Source: Cycloclasticus sp.
Lineage (GTDB): Bacteria; Pseudomonadota; Gammaproteobacteria; Methylococcales; Cycloclasticaceae
Reading direction: 5' to 3'
NCBI GenBank assembly: GCA_016764415.1
Contig: JAESRY010000032.1
Span: 1 to 6,069 of the forward strand
DNA: 6,069 nucleotides
A model generated the notes under the pieces. That model did no database searches. It saw only the letters and a program-made list of their open reading frames with translations, and was not told the DNA's origin. This document shows positions 1 through 6,069 of this stretch, piece after piece (positions within the stretch are counted from its first letter, which is position 1; each line of letters opens with the position of its first letter). Position numbers and translations under genes: made by a program.

Positions 1-170
1 AATCTCAGGCACGTTTGTCTGTGATAAAGTGGCACCTGATGGAAAGTTATAAGGTAACACAGTTTATTTTTAGTTTTTGCTGCCGCAAGGGCACTCATTT
101 CTTTTGTATGCCCAAAAGCATCTACGCTATAAGTCTCTTGTATATGGACTAAAGGCTGTCCGTAATTCGG
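1..170 (-). pseudogene. possible degraded protein-coding fragment, running off the left edge
   Basis: Read on the minus strand, about 170 down to 67 is open and looks protein-like, including NYGQPLVHIQETYSVDAFGH followed by a Thr-Lys-Glu-Met-Ser-Ala segment and three alanines. In the same frame the reading stays open to the edge but becomes less natural (Leu-Cys-Tyr-Leu-Ile-Thr-Phe-His). In a neighbouring frame, positions 60 to 1 give VLPYNFPSGATLSQTNVPEI. Adding one base in the A-rich stretch near 60-67 would join the two. A TAG at 173-171 blocks the reading upstream, and no good ribosome binding site precedes the ATG at 98-96 or the GTG at 60-58. This suggests a decayed gene, or one with a sequencing indel, but the stretch is short and chance openness is possible. 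The Asp-Ala-Phe-Gly-His segment faintly recalls the DAFGN-type motifs of RHS/YD-repeat proteins; that is a guess, and I do not recognise the family. Confidence 0.3.
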
Positions 171-290
171 CTAAAAACAAAAGAGCCACTCGACCTTTAG
201 GGCAAATCCTAACTATACAATTTTGTTGGCCAAAACCATACCGAGCAAGATAGAATTCAAATCGTTGTCGGCTAATGTAAAATCTAAATC
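171..290. other. intergenic region upstream of the small cysteine-rich gene
   Basis: With the fragment above, this completes a 290-base stretch without a confident gene. It contains a small inverted repeat, TTAGG (197-201) and CCTAA (208-212) around a 6-base loop, not followed by a T-run and so not a convincing terminator. An 8-base palindrome TTGGCCAA lies at 226-233. Promoter-like words near 251-256 (TAGAAT) and 278-283 (TAAAAT) are the only regulatory hints. No tRNA-like or known riboswitch pattern was recognised. Confidence 0.4.
256..283 (+). promoter_or_regulatory. candidate sigma70-type promoter for the small cysteine-rich gene
   Basis: TTCAAA at 256-261 matches four of six bases of the -35 consensus and is 16 bases from TAAAAT at 278-283, which matches five of six of the -10 consensus. 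The expected transcription start, about seven bases past the -10, falls at about 290-291, on the ATG itself, which would make the mRNA leaderless. An alternative pair is TTGGCC (226-231) with TAGAAT (251-256), spacer 19, which would give a leader of about 28 bases. Based on consensus matching only. Confidence 0.3.
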
Positions 291-476
291 ATGACCAACA
301 AACTCCCAAAACCGATAAGGCCAGAAAACGACGACTGCTGTGGCGGCGGTGGTTGTTGCCCTTGCGTTTGGGATACCTATTTCAACGCGCTTGATTTGTG
401 GGAAGAGCAAGAAGAGAAGGAAAAAGCACTTGCGGAAAACAAATGGGTAAGAACAACTAATGAGCGTACGGACTAA
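291..476 (+). CDS. small cysteine-rich oxidoreductase-like domain protein
   Basis: This 61-residue protein carries the hallmark of the oxidoreductase-like family (Pfam PF09791 type): a Pro-rich start (residues 6-11), then acidic residues, CCGGGGCCPCVWDTY (16-30), and a hydrophobic/aromatic stretch ending at Trp37. The five cysteines (16, 17, 22, 23, 25) could bind a metal or take part in redox chemistry, but the biochemical role of the family is not established as far as I know. After residue 38 the protein is a charged, Glu/Lys-rich tail, probably helical. There is no signal peptide or membrane segment, so it is likely cytoplasmic. The ATG at 291 is the only sensible start because an in-frame TAA lies at 285-287. 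No Shine-Dalgarno sequence is visible. It lies 93 bases before tkt on the same strand; whether they share a transcript is unclear. The length is typical of small bacterial members. Family call fairly sure, function unknown. Confidence 0.85.
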   Translation: MTNKLPKPIRPENDDCCGGGGCCPCVWDTYFNALDLWEEQEEKEKALAENKWVRTTNERTD

Positions 477-480
477 CGGT

Positions 481-508
481 TTCTCTTCTACGCTGTTCAG
501 TGTAAAAT
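481..508 (+). promoter_or_regulatory. candidate promoter upstream of tkt
   Basis: TAAAAT at 503-508 is a good -10 match. The best -35 at usable spacing is TTCTCT (481-486, spacer 16), a weak three-of-six match. The predicted start near 515 would give tkt a leader of about 55 bases. That leader contains only a short hairpin, GTGC (526-529) with GCAC (535-538), and no obvious Shine-Dalgarno sequence before the ATG at 570. Evidence is consensus matching plus location in the gap ahead of the cluster. Confidence 0.3.
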
Positions 509-569
509 CCACCGTTCTTTAATGAGTGCGTAAAGCACCCATTTATTCACCACTAAACAGACAAATAAC

Positions 570-2573
570 ATGAGCCACTCCCCTTCTCGTCAAACCTTGG
601 CTAACGCCATTCGTGTCCTTAGTATGGACGCTGTTCAACAAGCTAATTCAGGCCACCCCGGTGCGCCAATGGGTATGGCGGATATTGCTGAAGTGTTATG
701 GAATGATTTTTTGTCGCATAACCCGGCTAACCCGCATTGGGTTAACCGTGATCGCTTTGTGTTGTCGAACGGGCATGGGTCGATGTTGTTGTATTCGTTG
801 CTTCATTTGTCAGGCTACGATTTGCCGATGAAAGAATTGCGCAATTTCCGTCAATTACATTCTAAAACCCCCGGGCATCCTGAATACGGTTATGCACCGG
901 GCGTAGAAACGACGACAGGCCCGCTTGGACAAGGTATTACGAATGCTGTGGGCATGGCATTGGCAGAAAAAGTATTGGCCGCGCAATTCAACAAACCCAA
1001 TTTCCCAGTTATTGATCATTACACCTATGCCTTTATGGGCGACGGCTGTTTGATGGAAGGTATTTCACACGAGGCGTGTTCATATGCTGGAACGTTAGGC
1101 TTGGGCAAACTTATCGCGTTTTGGGATGACAACGGTATTTCTATTGATGGCAATGTTGAAGGTTGGTTTACCGATAACACGCCTGCTCGTTTTGAAGCCT
1201 ATGGCTGGCATGTAGTTAGCGGTGTTGATGGACATAATTCAGAAGAGATTAAAAAAGCCGTTGAACAAGCTAAAAAAGAAACCAATAAACCAACGCTAAT
1301 TTGCTGCAAAACAGTGATTGGTTCAGGTTCGCCGAATAAAGAAGGTACGCACCATGTACACGGTGCTCCATTGGGCGCGGAAGAAATTGCAGAAACTAGA
1401 AAAGCCTTAGGTTGGACTGCGGCTCCATTTGAAATCCCTAAAGATGTAAAAGCCGGTTGGGATGCAAGTGATAAAGGTGAGCAGGCAGAAGCTAAATGGG
1501 AAGAATTACTCGTCTCTTATGTAGAACAATTTCCAGAATTAGCCGATGAATTGTTACGCCGTTTATCAGGTGAATTGGCCGACAATTGGGAAGCAGAATC
1601 AACAGCGTTTATTGAAGCAGCACAAAAAGCGGGCGAAACTATCGCATCCCGCAAAGCGTCGTTAAATACGTTGAATGGTTTTGGTCCATTATTACCTGAG
1701 TTTTTAGGCGGGTCTGCCGACTTAACAGGTTCAAATTTAACTGAATGGACGGGTTGTACCGACGTAGATGGAAACAATGCCAATGGTAATTACCTGCACT
1801 ACGGTGTGCGTGAGTTTGGTATGAGCGCTATTCAAAACGGCATTGCGTTACACGGTGGATTTATCCCTTACGGCGCGACATTCTTAACGTTCTCAGACTA
1901 CGCGCGTAATGCGTTACGTATGGCGGCGTTAATGAAGTTAAAAAATATCTTTGTTTACACGCATGATTCAATTGGCTTGGGTGAAGACGGCCCTACGCAT
2001 CAATCAATTGAACACGTTTCAAGCTTGCGTTTAATTCCCAATTTAGATGTTTGGCGTCCGTGTGATGCAGTTGAATCTGCGGTTGCATGGAAGTGTGGGG
2101 TGGAAAGCGAAAATACGCCATCGGTGTTGATTTTTACACGTCAAAACGTGCAGCATCAAGACCGTTCAGCAGAACAACTAGCGCTGATATCAAAAGGCGG
2201 CTATGTTTTGAAAGACTGTGATGGAGAGCCACAAGTTATCCTAATTGGTACAGGCTCAGAAGTTGAACTAGCCACAACGGCAGCAGAAACATTGAACGCA
2301 GAAGGTATTAAAACACGGGTTGTTTCTATGCCATGTACGGATATTTTCGATAAGCAAGACGCTGATTATAAAGAGTCTGTATTGCCAGCAGCAGTTTCTG
2401 CAAGAGTCGCAATTGAAGCAGGTTCAACCAGCCTTTGGTATAAATACGTTGGTTTGCAAGGAGCGGTTATCGGTATGGATCGTTTCGGCGAATCTGCGCC
2501 AGCAAAAGAGCTATTTGAATACTTTGGCATTACAGCGGAAAAATTAGTAGCGGCTGCAAAAAAAGTTTTATAA
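570..2573 (+). CDS. tkt: transketolase
   Basis: Transketolase is a thiamine-diphosphate (ThDP) enzyme that moves two-carbon ketol units between sugar phosphates (xylulose-5-P, ribose-5-P, erythrose-4-P, fructose-6-P) and links the non-oxidative pentose phosphate pathway to glycolysis in the cytoplasm. The 667 residues match the usual length and align end to end with E. coli TktA as I recall it. The N-terminal ThDP domain shows [10 protein letters not shown] with His29, NGHGS with His69, MGDG (156-159) with Asp158 and the DDN at 186-188 for Mg2+/diphosphate, and His264 in HGAPLG. The middle pyrimidine-binding domain has RKAS (361-364), FLGGSADL (378-385), YGVREFGM with catalytic Glu415, and [15 protein letters not shown] (464-478) with His465, Asp473 and His477. 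The C-terminal domain holds ATGSEVEL-like IGTGSEVEL (559-567) and FGESAPA (639-645). The ATG at 570 gives an N-terminus only three residues longer than E. coli's. No clear Shine-Dalgarno is seen. No catalytic residue appears to be missing. Confidence 0.98.
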   Translation: MSHSPSRQTLANAIRVLSMDAVQQANSGHPGAPMGMADIAEVLWNDFLSHNPANPHWVNRDRFVLSNGHGSMLLYSLLHLSGYDLPMKELRNFRQLHSKTPGHPEYGYAPGVETTTGPLGQGITNAVGMALAEKVLAAQFNKPNFPVIDHYTYAFMGDGCLMEGISHEACSYAGTLGLGKLIAFWDDNGISIDGNVEGWFTDNTPARFEAYGWHVVSGVDGHNSEEIKKAVEQAKKETNKPTLICCKTVIGSGSPNKEGTHHVHGAPLGAEEIAETRKALGWTAAPFEIPKDVKAGWDASDKGEQAEAKWEELLVSYVEQFPELADELLRRLSGELADNWEAESTAFIEAAQKAGETIASRKASLNTLNGFGPLLPEFLGGSADLTGSNLTEWTGCTDVDGNNANGNYLHYGVREFGMSAIQNGIALHGGFIPYGATFLTFSDYARNALRMAALMKLKNIFVYTHDSIGLGEDGPTHQSIEHVSSLRLIPNLDVWRPCDAVESAVAWKCGVESENTPSVLIFTRQNVQHQDRSAEQLALISKGGYVLKDCDGEPQVILIGTGSEVELATTAAETLNAEGIKTRVVSMPCTDIFDKQDADYKESVLPAAVSARVAIEAGSTSLWYKYVGLQGAVIGMDRFGESAPAKELFEYFGITAEKLVAAAKKVL

Positions 2574-2584
2574 GATCAGACTGT

Positions 2585-3580
2585 ATGAGTATTCGGATCG
2601 CGATTAACGGGTTTGGCCGAATTGGGCGCAATGTGCTCAGGGCGCTGTATGAATCGCATCGCAATGAGAAAATACAGTTGGTGGCAATTAATGATTTAGA
2701 GCCAATAGAAGTATCAGCTGAGCGTTTGAAAAATGATTCCGCACACGAACTGTTTGCCTGTGAGATTGCGGCTAACGGTGATGTGCTAATGGTTGATGGC
2801 GATGAAATTCAGTATTCGTCGCAAGCAAATCCAGTGAAACTCCCTTGGAAAGCGCTGAAAATTGACGTAGTGCTTGAATGTACCGGACAGTTTACGCAGG
2901 CAGAGCAATCTTATATGCACTGTCTGGCGGGTGCGAAAAAAGTTCTTATTTCCTCGTTATCCGACGATAAAGTAGATGCAACTATCGTTTATGGTGTGAA
3001 CGAAGGCGATTTACAAGCAGACTATAAAATAGTGTCAAATGCTTCATGCACAATGAATTGCTTGGCACACATGCTAAACGTATTTGATCAAAGTGTCGGT
3101 GTTGAAAGCGCTTTAAGCACAACGCTACATGCATACAATAAAGAGCAAACTTTAGCGCTGAGCAAAGCTAATTCAAGCATTGGTTCGCCTCTCATTCCTA
3201 CAAAAACGAATTCACCGAGCTCAATCGGCTTAATATTACCGTTACTGGATGGGAAGGTAGATGGGCTTTCAATTCGTATCCCAACCATGAATGTGGCTCT
3301 CGTTGATTTAACGTTCACGAGTAAAAAAGAAACGACGGTGGCTGAGGTTAATGCACTGATAAAAGCAGCTGCTGAGGCCTGTGTAAAAGATATTTTAAAA
3401 TACAGTGAAAAGAGCTTAGTGTCGGCTGACTTTATGGGTAATTCAGCATCCTGTATTTTTGATGCAAGCCTGACAAAAGCTGAACAAGGCCGCCTTATTA
3501 AAGTGGTTGCTTGGTTCGATAATGAGTGGGCTTTTTCTAATAGAATGTTGGACACCGCTGAAGCGATGATGAGTAGCTAA
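2585..3580 (+). CDS. epd: divergent erythrose-4-phosphate / glyceraldehyde-3-phosphate dehydrogenase family protein
   Basis: An NAD-dependent phosphorylating-type aldehyde dehydrogenase of the GAPDH fold. Its place between tkt and pgk is that of epd (D-erythrose-4-phosphate dehydrogenase, first step toward pyridoxal phosphate) in many gammaproteobacteria, but a GAPDH role is not excluded. The 331 residues are slightly short for the family. Visible parts: Rossmann motif [10 protein letters not shown] (7-16), Asn36-Asp37 ending strand 2, ECTG (98-101), active site SNASCTMNC (151-159) with Cys155, His182 in TTLHAY, Arg231 in IRIPTMN, and DNEW (312-315) with Asn313. Oddities: the second Thr of the usual SCTTN is Met157; the LLKYDS-HG motif is RLKNDSAHE (48-56); and the S-loop region between His182 and IP (204-205) is about five to six residues shorter than in E. 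coli GapA or Epd and lacks the usual arginines. The start lies 11 bases after the tkt stop with no strong Shine-Dalgarno, suggesting translational dependence on tkt. Family certain, substrate not. Confidence 0.85.
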   Translation: MSIRIAINGFGRIGRNVLRALYESHRNEKIQLVAINDLEPIEVSAERLKNDSAHELFACEIAANGDVLMVDGDEIQYSSQANPVKLPWKALKIDVVLECTGQFTQAEQSYMHCLAGAKKVLISSLSDDKVDATIVYGVNEGDLQADYKIVSNASCTMNCLAHMLNVFDQSVGVESALSTTLHAYNKEQTLALSKANSSIGSPLIPTKTNSPSSIGLILPLLDGKVDGLSIRIPTMNVALVDLTFTSKKETTVAEVNALIKAAAEACVKDILKYSEKSLVSADFMGNSASCIFDASLTKAEQGRLIKVVAWFDNEWAFSNRMLDTAEAMMSS

Positions 3581-3605
3581 AAAAACAAATAAGATAGGAC
3601 TTCAA

Positions 3606-4781
3606 ATGACGATTACGAATATGAAAGATATCAACTTATCTGGGAAACGCGTACTGATAAGAGAAGATTTGAATGTGCCTATAAAAGACGGAAAAGTGAC
3701 TAGCGATGCCCGAATTCGCGCCAGTTTGCCAACTATTCAGCAAGCCCATGAAGCCGGCGCGATGGTGATATTAATGTCGCATATCGGTCGCCCAACAGAA
3801 GGGCAGTACGACGAAGCCTTTAGCTTAAAGCCCGTTGCAGAGCATTTGTCTAAATTATTGGGCCTGCCCGTTCGTTTAGAAAAAGATTGGCTTAACGGCA
3901 TAAGCGGTGAAGTTGACGACATTATTTTGTGCGAAAACGTGCGCTTCAATGTGGGCGAAAAAGCAGATGATGAAGCACTGTCGAAAAAAATGGCGGCTTT
4001 ATGTGATGTGTTTGTGATGGATGCATTTGGTACGGCTCACCGTGCGCAAGCGTCTACACATGGGGTGGCAAAATTTGCACCTATCGCTTGTGCTGGCCCA
4101 TTATTGGCCGCTGAGTTGGACGCGTTAGGCAAAGCCTTACTGGCGCCAGCGCAACCTATGCTGGCGATTGTTGGTGGTGCAAAGGTGTCTACAAAACTGA
4201 CGGTATTAGACACTATGTTGGATAGAGTGGATCAGCTTATCGTGGGTGGCGGTATTGCCAATACATTTATTGCGGCGCAAGGCCATTCAGTTGGCAAATC
4301 ATTGTACGAGCCAGACTTAATTGATGAAGCAAAAGCATTAATGGCTAAAGCTGAAAAAAACGGTGCGAGTATTCCAGTTCCGATTGATGTGGTGTGCGGT
4401 AAAGCCTTTTCAGAATCGGCAGAGGCAACAGTTAAATTGGTACAAGATGTAGAAGACGACGATTTAATTTTAGACGTGGGCCCGCAAACGGCGGCGCAGT
4501 ACGCTGACATTGTAAAAGCAGCTGGGACTATTGTATGGAACGGCCCACTGGGTGTGTTCGAGTTTGACCAATTTGCAGGCGGCACTAAAACATTGGCTCA
4601 AGCAATTGCCGATAGCGCAGGGTTTTCAATTGCAGGCGGTGGTGACACGCTTGCGGCGGTTGATAAATACAATATTGCTGACAAGGTGTCGTACATCTCT
4701 ACTGGCGGTGGCGCATTTCTTGAGTTTTTAGAAGGGAAAGAGCTACCTGCGGTGAGTGTTTTAGAGGTGCGCAGCCAATAA
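3606..4781 (+). CDS. pgk: phosphoglycerate kinase
   Basis: Phosphoglycerate kinase reversibly transfers the acyl phosphate of 1,3-bisphosphoglycerate to ADP, giving ATP and 3-phosphoglycerate in cytoplasmic glycolysis and gluconeogenesis. The 391 residues are close to the usual bacterial length and match E. coli Pgk throughout. The N-terminal substrate domain shows the signature [11 protein letters not shown] (15-25), Arg36 in DARIRAS, HIGRP (59-63), ENVRF (110-114) and [13 protein letters not shown] (138-150). The nucleotide domain shows GGAKVSTK (190-197), GGGIANTF (214-221), WNGPLGVFE (311-319), AGGGDT (343-348) and the closing GGGAFLE (367-373). A recognisable ribosome binding site, AGGA at 3596-3599, lies six bases before the ATG, the clearest of the three enzyme genes. 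It starts 25 bases after the preceding stop, consistent with one operon. The fba gene that often follows pgk in proteobacteria is not next here. Nothing unusual in the protein itself. Confidence 0.98.
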   Translation: MTITNMKDINLSGKRVLIREDLNVPIKDGKVTSDARIRASLPTIQQAHEAGAMVILMSHIGRPTEGQYDEAFSLKPVAEHLSKLLGLPVRLEKDWLNGISGEVDDIILCENVRFNVGEKADDEALSKKMAALCDVFVMDAFGTAHRAQASTHGVAKFAPIACAGPLLAAELDALGKALLAPAQPMLAIVGGAKVSTKLTVLDTMLDRVDQLIVGGGIANTFIAAQGHSVGKSLYEPDLIDEAKALMAKAEKNGASIPVPIDVVCGKAFSESAEATVKLVQDVEDDDLILDVGPQTAAQYADIVKAAGTIVWNGPLGVFEFDQFAGGTKTLAQAIADSAGFSIAGGGDTLAAVDKYNIADKVSYISTGGGAFLEFLEGKELPAVSVLEVRSQ

Positions 4782-4835
4782 TCGCCAGACATTATGGCCA
4801 TTCGGCTGCTTCAGACGGTTGGCAATTGAGACGTA

Positions 4836-4863
4836 TTGACGGCTTGTTTTTAGTAGAGAACAT
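4836..4863 (+). promoter_or_regulatory. candidate promoter for the vWA gene
   Basis: TTGACG (4836-4841) is a five-of-six match to the -35 consensus, but the best -10 at 16 bases, GAACAT (4858-4863), is only three of six. A second option nearer the gene is TATAAG (4907-4912), a good -10 with a poor -35 (TTAAGT at 4883-4888, spacer 18). Either would give the vWA gene its own transcript, in line with the long gap after pgk. Low certainty. Confidence 0.2.
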
Positions 4864-4880
4864 GCCGAGGGGTGTTTTCT
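4857..4880 (+). terminator. weak candidate terminator hairpin after pgk
   Basis: AGAACATGCC (4857-4866) can pair with GGTGTTTTCT (4871-4880) around a GAGG loop: a ten-position stem with one mismatch and two G-U pairs. The U-rich part lies inside the 3' arm and the following sequence is only AT-rich (ATTTAAG), so this is not a classic intrinsic terminator. It may only attenuate transcription or be coincidental. Confidence 0.22.
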
Positions 4881-4961
4881 ATTTAAGTTATTTCCAATGT
4901 AGCCGATATAAGTTCTACTAACTTTAAATATCATGTGCTTACTAAAGCGCTCGAAAGGCCA

Positions 4962-6069
4962 ATGAAAAATTTTAAGCGTTTCTTACTGCATTATTTATTA
5001 ATCCTCCTTTTTGCCATGTCGCATGTGCAAGCGGCGAGTTTTAATAAAAAAAACCATAAATCTCTAGAAGTGAGAGTGCTGGTAGACGTGTCTGAACGGA
5101 TGAAAATAAGCGATCCGGATAATCACAGAATTGACGCGCTTAAACTGTTTATAAAATTATTGCCGAACAATGCTAATGCGGGTATTTGGATGTTTGATGA
5201 TGCAACAACGGAAATAATCAAGCTCGGAAAGTCAGGCATTTCATGGAAAACACAGGCGCTAAAAAATGTCGAAAACATTCATTCGAATGGTAAAAAGTTA
5301 GACCTTGAACGTGCATTAGCCGTTGCTTCATTGGATTGGGTGGGCAAAGAAAAAAATGAAAGCCGCCATATTATCTTGTTAACCGATGGAAAAATCACAT
5401 CGGGAAAAACGAAGGCGGACAATCAGGCGTCAAAAGATCGGGTGTTAAATTACCAAGTAACGCGCTTGAAGGCTGCTGACGTGAGTGTGCACACTATTGG
5501 GTTTTCAGAAGATGCTGATGTTGATTTTTTAGACGCAATTGCTAGCGAAACGATTGGTTGGTTTGATATGCCTAAGACGGCGGATCAACTCGAGCGTACT
5601 TTATTACGTATAAATAAACGTTTGGTGGAAAAAAATAGTATTCCATTAGTAGCTAATAAATTTATTGTGGATGAAACAGTTCGGCAATTTACCGCCGTGG
5701 TGTTTAGAAAAAAAGGCTTTGGCTCAACTCAATTAGATGATCCTGAAGGGATGGATTTTGGCCGAAGTAGTGATCGAGCAGGCGTAAGTTGGCATCGCGA
5801 AAAGAAATACGACATTGTGACCGTCACAAAACCAATGGAAGGCGAGTGGCGTTTGATAGCGCCAGCAGACCCCGCGAATGAAATTTTTATCACCACCAAC
5901 CTTCAAATGGCGGTAGAAGACATGCCGAAGGAAGTGATTGCTGGTGAAGATACGCGGATTCGAATGTTGATGACCGACAGAGGAAAATTGATGAAGAATA
6001 GCAATTTACTCAGTGTGCTTGACGCGACGGTTGAGATTACCAATAAGCGCGGCGATAAAGAAGTGTTCC
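4962..6069 (+). CDS. exported von Willebrand factor A domain protein (3' end outside window)
   Basis: The 369 residues present begin with a signal peptide: basic MKNFKR, a hydrophobic core (7-19) and a likely cleavage site after VQA (22-24), so the protein is exported to the periplasm or envelope. A vWA domain spans about 36-220: strand EVRVLVDVSERM (36-47), GIWMFDD (74-80), IILLTDGKI (137-145), VSVHTIGF (174-181). A second, probably beta-rich region follows (about 228-320), then what may be an Ig-like domain cut by the window end. It resembles the uncharacterised gammaproteobacterial vWA proteins of the TIGR03503 type, an inference from memory. The MIDAS metal site is incomplete: Asp42, Ser44 and Asp142 are present, but Arg46 replaces the second Ser and Leu113 appears to stand in for the Thr. 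The ATG at 4962 has GAAAGG (4953-4958) three bases upstream and starts directly with the signal peptide. An in-frame GTG at 4935 is less likely. Function unknown. Confidence 0.88.
   Translation, partial: MKNFKRFLLHYLLILLFAMSHVQAASFNKKNHKSLEVRVLVDVSERMKISDPDNHRIDALKLFIKLLPNNANAGIWMFDDATTEIIKLGKSGISWKTQALKNVENIHSNGKKLDLERALAVASLDWVGKEKNESRHIILLTDGKITSGKTKADNQASKDRVLNYQVTRLKAADVSVHTIGFSEDADVDFLDAIASETIGWFDMPKTADQLERTLLRINKRLVEKNSIPLVANKFIVDETVRQFTAVVFRKKGFGSTQLDDPEGMDFGRSSDRAGVSWHREKKYDIVTVTKPMEGEWRLIAPADPANEIFITTNLQMAVEDMPKEVIAGEDTRIRMLMTDRGKLMKNSNLLSVLDATVEITNKRGDKEVF

Larger units (their letters stand above)
4782..4961. other. pgk to vWA-gene intergenic region
   Basis: A 180-base gap without a gene. 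It holds two imperfect inverted repeats (4797-4823 and 4857-4880), a run of five T at 4847-4851, and AT-rich promoter-like words from 4836 to 4930. The first repeat pairs GCCATTCGGCT with AGACGGTTGGC around a GCTTC loop with two mismatches, but it is not directly followed by a T-run. The length and content suggest a boundary between the metabolic cluster and the next gene rather than an internal operon spacer. Confidence 0.5.

Noticed and set aside
168..186. GGCT/AGCC inverted repeat around an A-rich loop, considered as a terminator
   Set aside because: The stem is only four base pairs with an 11-base loop and no T-run follows on either strand.
276..509. The same 9-base word TGTAAAATC before both the small gene (276-284) and tkt (501-509)
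   Set aside because: It overlaps generic -10 promoter sequence, and a shared AT-rich 9-mer in this much noncoding DNA is not unlikely; the flanks do not match, so there is no support for a shared operator.
213..512. 99-codon minus-strand open frame antisense to the small cysteine-rich gene
   Set aside because: The plus strand encodes a recognisable conserved Cys-rich motif. The minus reading contains low-complexity Thr/Ala/Val and Phe/Leu runs that mirror it, so it is most likely a shadow.
3088..3555. 155-codon minus-strand open frame inside the Epd/GAPDH-like gene
   Set aside because: It lies wholly antisense to a conserved enzyme domain, and its sequence shows no recognisable family.
4232..4585. 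117-codon minus-strand open frame inside pgk
   Set aside because: It is antisense to the highly conserved nucleotide-binding part of Pgk and rich in Ser/Pro/Ala, as expected for a shadow frame.
4810..4818. TTCAGACGG, resembling the Neisseria DNA uptake sequence on the reverse strand
   Set aside because: It matches only part of that signal, occurs once, and the gene content does not suggest Neisseriaceae; treated as chance.

Overview
The window carries a central-carbon-metabolism gene cluster from what looks like a gammaproteobacterium. Transketolase and phosphoglycerate kinase match my recollection of the E. coli proteins along their whole length. The order tkt - epd/gap-like - pgk is the arrangement familiar from Pseudomonas and related marine gammaproteobacteria. 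Base composition is moderately AT-leaning. I would guess a Cellvibrionales-like or similar marine lineage, but the sequence alone cannot fix the genus.

Layout, left to right. Positions 1-290 hold no confident intact gene. The minus strand of about 1-170 reads like the remains of a protein interrupted by a frameshift and a stop, running off the left edge. At 291-476 (+) is a 61-residue cysteine-rich protein of the oxidoreductase-like (PF09791-type) family. A 93-base gap with a candidate promoter leads to tkt (570-2573), then an Epd/GAPDH-family gene (2585-3580) 11 bases on, then pgk (3606-4781) 25 bases on. All three are on + and closely spaced, so they are probably one transcript. A 180-base gap with imperfect hairpins and possible promoter elements separates pgk from an exported von Willebrand factor A (vWA) protein. 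That gene starts at 4962 and is cut by the right edge.

Functionally, transketolase interconverts pentose-phosphate and glycolytic sugar phosphates and can release or consume erythrose-4-phosphate. The Epd/GAPDH-like enzyme oxidises erythrose-4-phosphate (toward pyridoxal phosphate) or glyceraldehyde-3-phosphate. Phosphoglycerate kinase handles the 1,3-bisphosphoglycerate made by GAPDH. The vWA gene is probably a separate transcription unit with an unrelated envelope role.

I found no new multi-gene system, mobile element, CRISPR array, tRNA or rRNA. The points most worth a second look are the shortened S-loop region of the Epd/GAPDH-like protein, the degenerate metal-binding (MIDAS) motif of the vWA protein, the possible leaderless start of the small cysteine-rich gene, and the broken coding-like stretch at the left edge. 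All family comparisons are from memory, without database searches.
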